A DNA stretch of 64,000 nucleotides from Pseudactinotalea sp. HY158. Its GTDB lineage: Bacteria; Actinomycetota; Actinomycetes; Actinomycetales; Beutenbergiaceae. Location of the stretch: positions 806,001 through 870,000 of the forward strand of contig NZ_CP045920.1 of the NCBI RefSeq assembly GCF_009660225.1. The letters are read 5' to 3'. The notes beneath the pieces are model-generated. The model was not told the DNA's origin. It searched no databases and saw nothing but the letters and a program-made list of their open reading frames with translations. How positions within the stretch are numbered: the first letter of the stretch is position 1; each line of letters starts with the position of its first letter. Below, in pieces: positions 61,600 through 64,000 of this stretch. A program made the translations under genes and the position numbers.

Positions 61600-62979
61600 T
61601 CACGGGGTGTGGACGTCCTCCTTGTAGGCGGTCACGGCGAGGACCCCGAGCTGATCGGGTACGTCGAGGTTCGGCTCGAGTCCCTGGAGCTCGGAGAATC
61701 GGCGCAATTGCGGCACGAGCCGGCTGTCGATCGAGGAGTTGAGCCGATTGAAGGCCTCGACCGAGGAGTTGAGGCGATTGCCGAGGTCGCGCAGGTGCGA
61801 GCCCATGACCCCGAGGCGCTTGTGCAGCTCTCGCCCGACCGTGAAGATCTGCTGGGCGTCGGCAGCGAGGCGATCCTGGCGCCATGTGAACGCGATTGTG
61901 CGGAGCAGAGCCACGAGCGTCGCCGGGGTGGCCATGACGACGTTGTTCTCGAACGCGTACTCGAGGAGGGCCGGGTCCGTGTCGAGGGCGGCGTTGAGGA
62001 AGGTCTCCGCCGGCACGAACATGACCACGAACTCGGGGGTGACCTCGAGCCGCTCCCAGTAGGCCTTGCCCGCGAGGGAGTCGATGTGGGTGCGCATGTG
62101 CCGGGCATGGGCGGCGAGCCGCTTCGTGCGCACGCCCTCGTCGGAGGCCTCCATCGCCTCGAGGAAGCCGCTGAACGCGACCTTCGAGTCGATGACCACC
62201 TGCTTCTCGCCGGGCAGGTGCACCACGAGGTCGGGGCGCACGGCGCCGTCGTGGCTCGCATCCGCCGCATACGTGGGCTGCTCGGAGAAGTCGACGTGGT
62301 TGAGCATGCCCGCGGCCTCGACCACTCGGCGCAGCTGCATCTCGCCCCAGCGACCCCGGACCTGCGGGGCACGCAGCGCGGTGACGAGGTCGGAGGTCTC
62401 CGCGCGCAGCTTCTCCGAGGACGCCTGCATCGCCTTGACCTGCTCCGCCAGGGCCCCGTGGGCCTGCGACCGGGCGCGCTCGGCCGTGGTCATCTCGGAC
62501 TTCACCTCCCCGAGCGCCTTGGACAGGGGCTCGACGAGCGCCTGCACCGCCTGCTCCCGCTTCGCCAGTTCGGCCTCGCTCGCCTGCCCCGCACGCTTGA
62601 ATCGCTCCTCCGCCTGAGCGAGGAAGGACTCGCTGTTCGACGCCAGCGCCTTCGCCGACAGCGCCGCGAACTCACTGCTGAGCCGGTGCTGGTCGTCCCG
62701 GAGTTCGTCGAGCCGCGCCGCGGCCCGGGCCCGCTCGTCGGCCACCTGGATCGCTGCCTGCCGCCGGGCGTCGTCCAGGCGTTGCTCGTACTGGTAGCTC
62801 AATTCCGCCAGCCGGGCCTCATGGTGGCGGTCCGCGGCGCCGAGGCGATCGAGCAGCGCCGTGTTCTCCGCGGTCAGCCGGGCCGCCCGGCCACCACCAC
62901 GGGCGCGGGCGAGCAGCCAGCCGAGCGCCGCGCCGAGGGTGACCCCGATGAGCAACATGATCACGTGCATCGCATCCAT
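61600..62979 (-). CDS. rmuC: DNA recombination protein RmuC
   Basis: 459 residues if ATG 62979 is used (ATG 63009 is an alternative; neither has a clear ribosome site). An N-terminal transmembrane helix (IMLLIGVTLGAALGWLLA) is followed by a long coiled coil (about 30-190), then the RmuC nuclease-like domain with VRGRWGEMQLRRVVEAAGM, DLVVHLPGEKQVVIDSKVAF (PD-D/ExK-like) and EFVVMFVPAETFL. It limits inversions and rearrangements. Confidence 0.92.
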   Translation of the reverse strand: MDAMHVIMLLIGVTLGAALGWLLARARGGGRAARLTAENTALLDRLGAADRHHEARLAELSYQYEQRLDDARRQAAIQVADERARAAARLDELRDDQHRLSSEFAALSAKALASNSESFLAQAEERFKRAGQASEAELAKREQAVQALVEPLSKALGEVKSEMTTAERARSQAHGALAEQVKAMQASSEKLRAETSDLVTALRAPQVRGRWGEMQLRRVVEAAGMLNHVDFSEQPTYAADASHDGAVRPDLVVHLPGEKQVVIDSKVAFSGFLEAMEASDEGVRTKRLAAHARHMRTHIDSLAGKAYWERLEVTPEFVVMFVPAETFLNAALDTDPALLEYAFENNVVMATPATLVALLRTIAFTWRQDRLAADAQQIFTVGRELHKRLGVMGSHLRDLGNRLNSSVEAFNRLNSSIDSRLVPQLRRFSELQGLEPNLDVPDQLGVLAVTAYKEDVHTP

Positions 62980-63178
62980 GGTCACCAGCCAAGCATCGGG
63001 TGCCGACATCGGCGGGGAGGCACGGGGAGCCGGAGCCGGGCAGAGGTGCGACGGCGGATCGCCCGGGCGGGGGCGCGCCGCGGACGAGCGCCTGTGGACG
63101 AGCGGATCCGCCGGCCGGGTTATCCCCAGATCCGGTCGTGGGCGTCGACTGGAGCCGGATTCACGCCACCGTCGGTGC

Positions 63179-63718
63179 ATGGGTATTCGTTATTACGCTT
63201 ACGCCTTCGAGGCGGAACACACCGAGCAGGCCCTGGCCGACCCCCACCGATTCCTCTCGGCCGACCCGCTGGCGGACGCCTGGGGGATGGAGCCGGGAGC
63301 AAGGATCGGTCACCCCACGTTCGTGCAGGCGGTGGCCGAGCGGGACATGCTCTACCTCGACAAGGCCTGGTGGCATCTCCAGCGACTCAGCGCACCCGAT
63401 CGCGTGTGGGGCACCGCCCGGCCGGCTTTTCGAATGTTCGAGGGAGAGGTGACGGAGCATGATCTCGGCTGGACTCCCTGGATGCGGACACTCACCCCAG
63501 ACGAGATGCCGGCGATCAGCCTCGACCTGGAGGCACTCGCCTGTGCTCCAAGGGTCCTCGTGGCCGACATCGCGGAGGAGTGGGTGTGGCGCATGGGTGC
63601 CAGTGAGCGCGACAGCGATGCCGAGGTCGCGTACGTGATGCAGTTTCTGACGCGTGCGCACACGTTCGTCAGCGGACTGGCGCAGGAGGGTCGCGGCATG
63701 GTCTACATGATCGGATGA
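63179..63718 (+). CDS. DUF1877-like protein
   Basis: 179 residues from ATG 63179. It begins MGIRYYAYAFEAEHTEQAL and contains LYLDKAWWHLQRL, a segment typical of the DUF1877/YfbM fold (LDKxWxxLHxL). The C-terminal helix is longer than in the plain family. Cytoplasmic, function unknown. It is divergent from rmuC. Confidence 0.7.
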   Translation: MGIRYYAYAFEAEHTEQALADPHRFLSADPLADAWGMEPGARIGHPTFVQAVAERDMLYLDKAWWHLQRLSAPDRVWGTARPAFRMFEGEVTEHDLGWTPWMRTLTPDEMPAISLDLEALACAPRVLVADIAEEWVWRMGASERDSDAEVAYVMQFLTRAHTFVSGLAQEGRGMVYMIG

Positions 63719-64000
63719 CCGAGGCTCAGGGGGTCGCCCGGCCGGCTCCGACCGCTGGAGGCGACCGCGATCGTGGGCGAACCGCCGACGTCCATCAGCC
63801 CCGCGTGCTCGGGCGCAGCCGGCCGGGTGATCGGACGCAGCCGGCTGGGATGTCCCGGCCGTGTCACCGACAGCGGGCCCGGGCCGCACTGCTCGGCCGG
63901 TTGTGCGATCACCGCCGGATGTCCTCCGGTGTGCGGTGTGCCGTGGACGACCACGAGGACCGGTGCGGTCGTGACGGGAGGCGAGCTGCGTCGTCCATAC
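63719..64000. other. Terminal stretch without a supported gene
   Basis: No ORF with convincing protein-like sequence is seen in the last 280 bp. A short CGCAGCCGG repeat occurs at about 63815 and 63836. Confidence 0.35.

Overview
The window comes from a high-G+C Gram-positive chromosome. It encodes mycothiol conjugate amidase, a thiol system restricted to actinomycetes, together with a DUF4307 protein, an actinobacterial-type Ppx/GppA phosphatase and a Z-isoprenyl transferase. Gene content resembles Micrococcales; that placement is inference.

Layout. Positions 1-11045 are core chromosome: the 3' end of ppx, a tightly coupled purine-catabolism operon on the minus strand (xdhA-xdhB-xdhC-guanine deaminase-AzgA-like permease, 8394 down to 773), a type-5 uracil-DNA glycosylase, a type II NADH dehydrogenase and a tRNA-Leu(UAA). 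From the 3' end of that tRNA to about 40.4 kb lies an integrated mobile island. From about 40.5 kb to the end the chromosome resumes: a lipoprotein, a GNAT acetyltransferase, an ABC transporter with a LuxR-type two-component system, Bax-inhibitor-1, FKBP, MsrA, an AI-2E exporter, GreA, Mca, PhoH, UppS, hemolysin III, a DadA-like oxidase, carbonic anhydrase, a PfkB kinase, exonuclease VII (xseA/xseB), RmuC and a DUF1877 protein.

The island (about 11.0-40.4 kb) has a recognisable ICE-like plan. A serine integrase, an ImmA-type protease and an ImmR-type XRE repressor form one minus-strand operon next to the tRNA. A second minus-strand operon with 4-bp overlaps throughout encodes a small basic protein, a TraD/VirD4-like coupling ATPase, a replication-relaxation protein, a DNA methyltransferase and ArdA antirestriction. 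The same operator-like dyad, GTCCA-N6-TGGAC, occurs once upstream of the repressor and twice upstream of the transfer operon, which suggests one repressor switch controls both. The cargo follows: four small coupled genes, then a visibly AT-richer plus-strand cassette (28.9-34.3 kb) with two unknown proteins, a GT4 glycosyltransferase, a P-loop nucleoside/nucleotide-kinase-like protein, an atypical HAD protein and a GT2 glycosyltransferase. A TIR-domain protein, small membrane proteins, an HTH protein and an NTase with a truncated HEPN-like partner complete it.

The element is decayed. Five insertion sequences sit in it and none elsewhere in the window. IS1380- and IS3-family elements split the integrase, an IS21-family element splits the coupling ATPase, a second IS1380-family element splits a DUF6907-type gene, and an ISKra4-family element lies between genes. 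Removing each IS plus one target-site copy restores continuous reading of the host gene; the integrase also needs correction of an 8-G homopolymer. The island was therefore probably once mobile and is now trapped.
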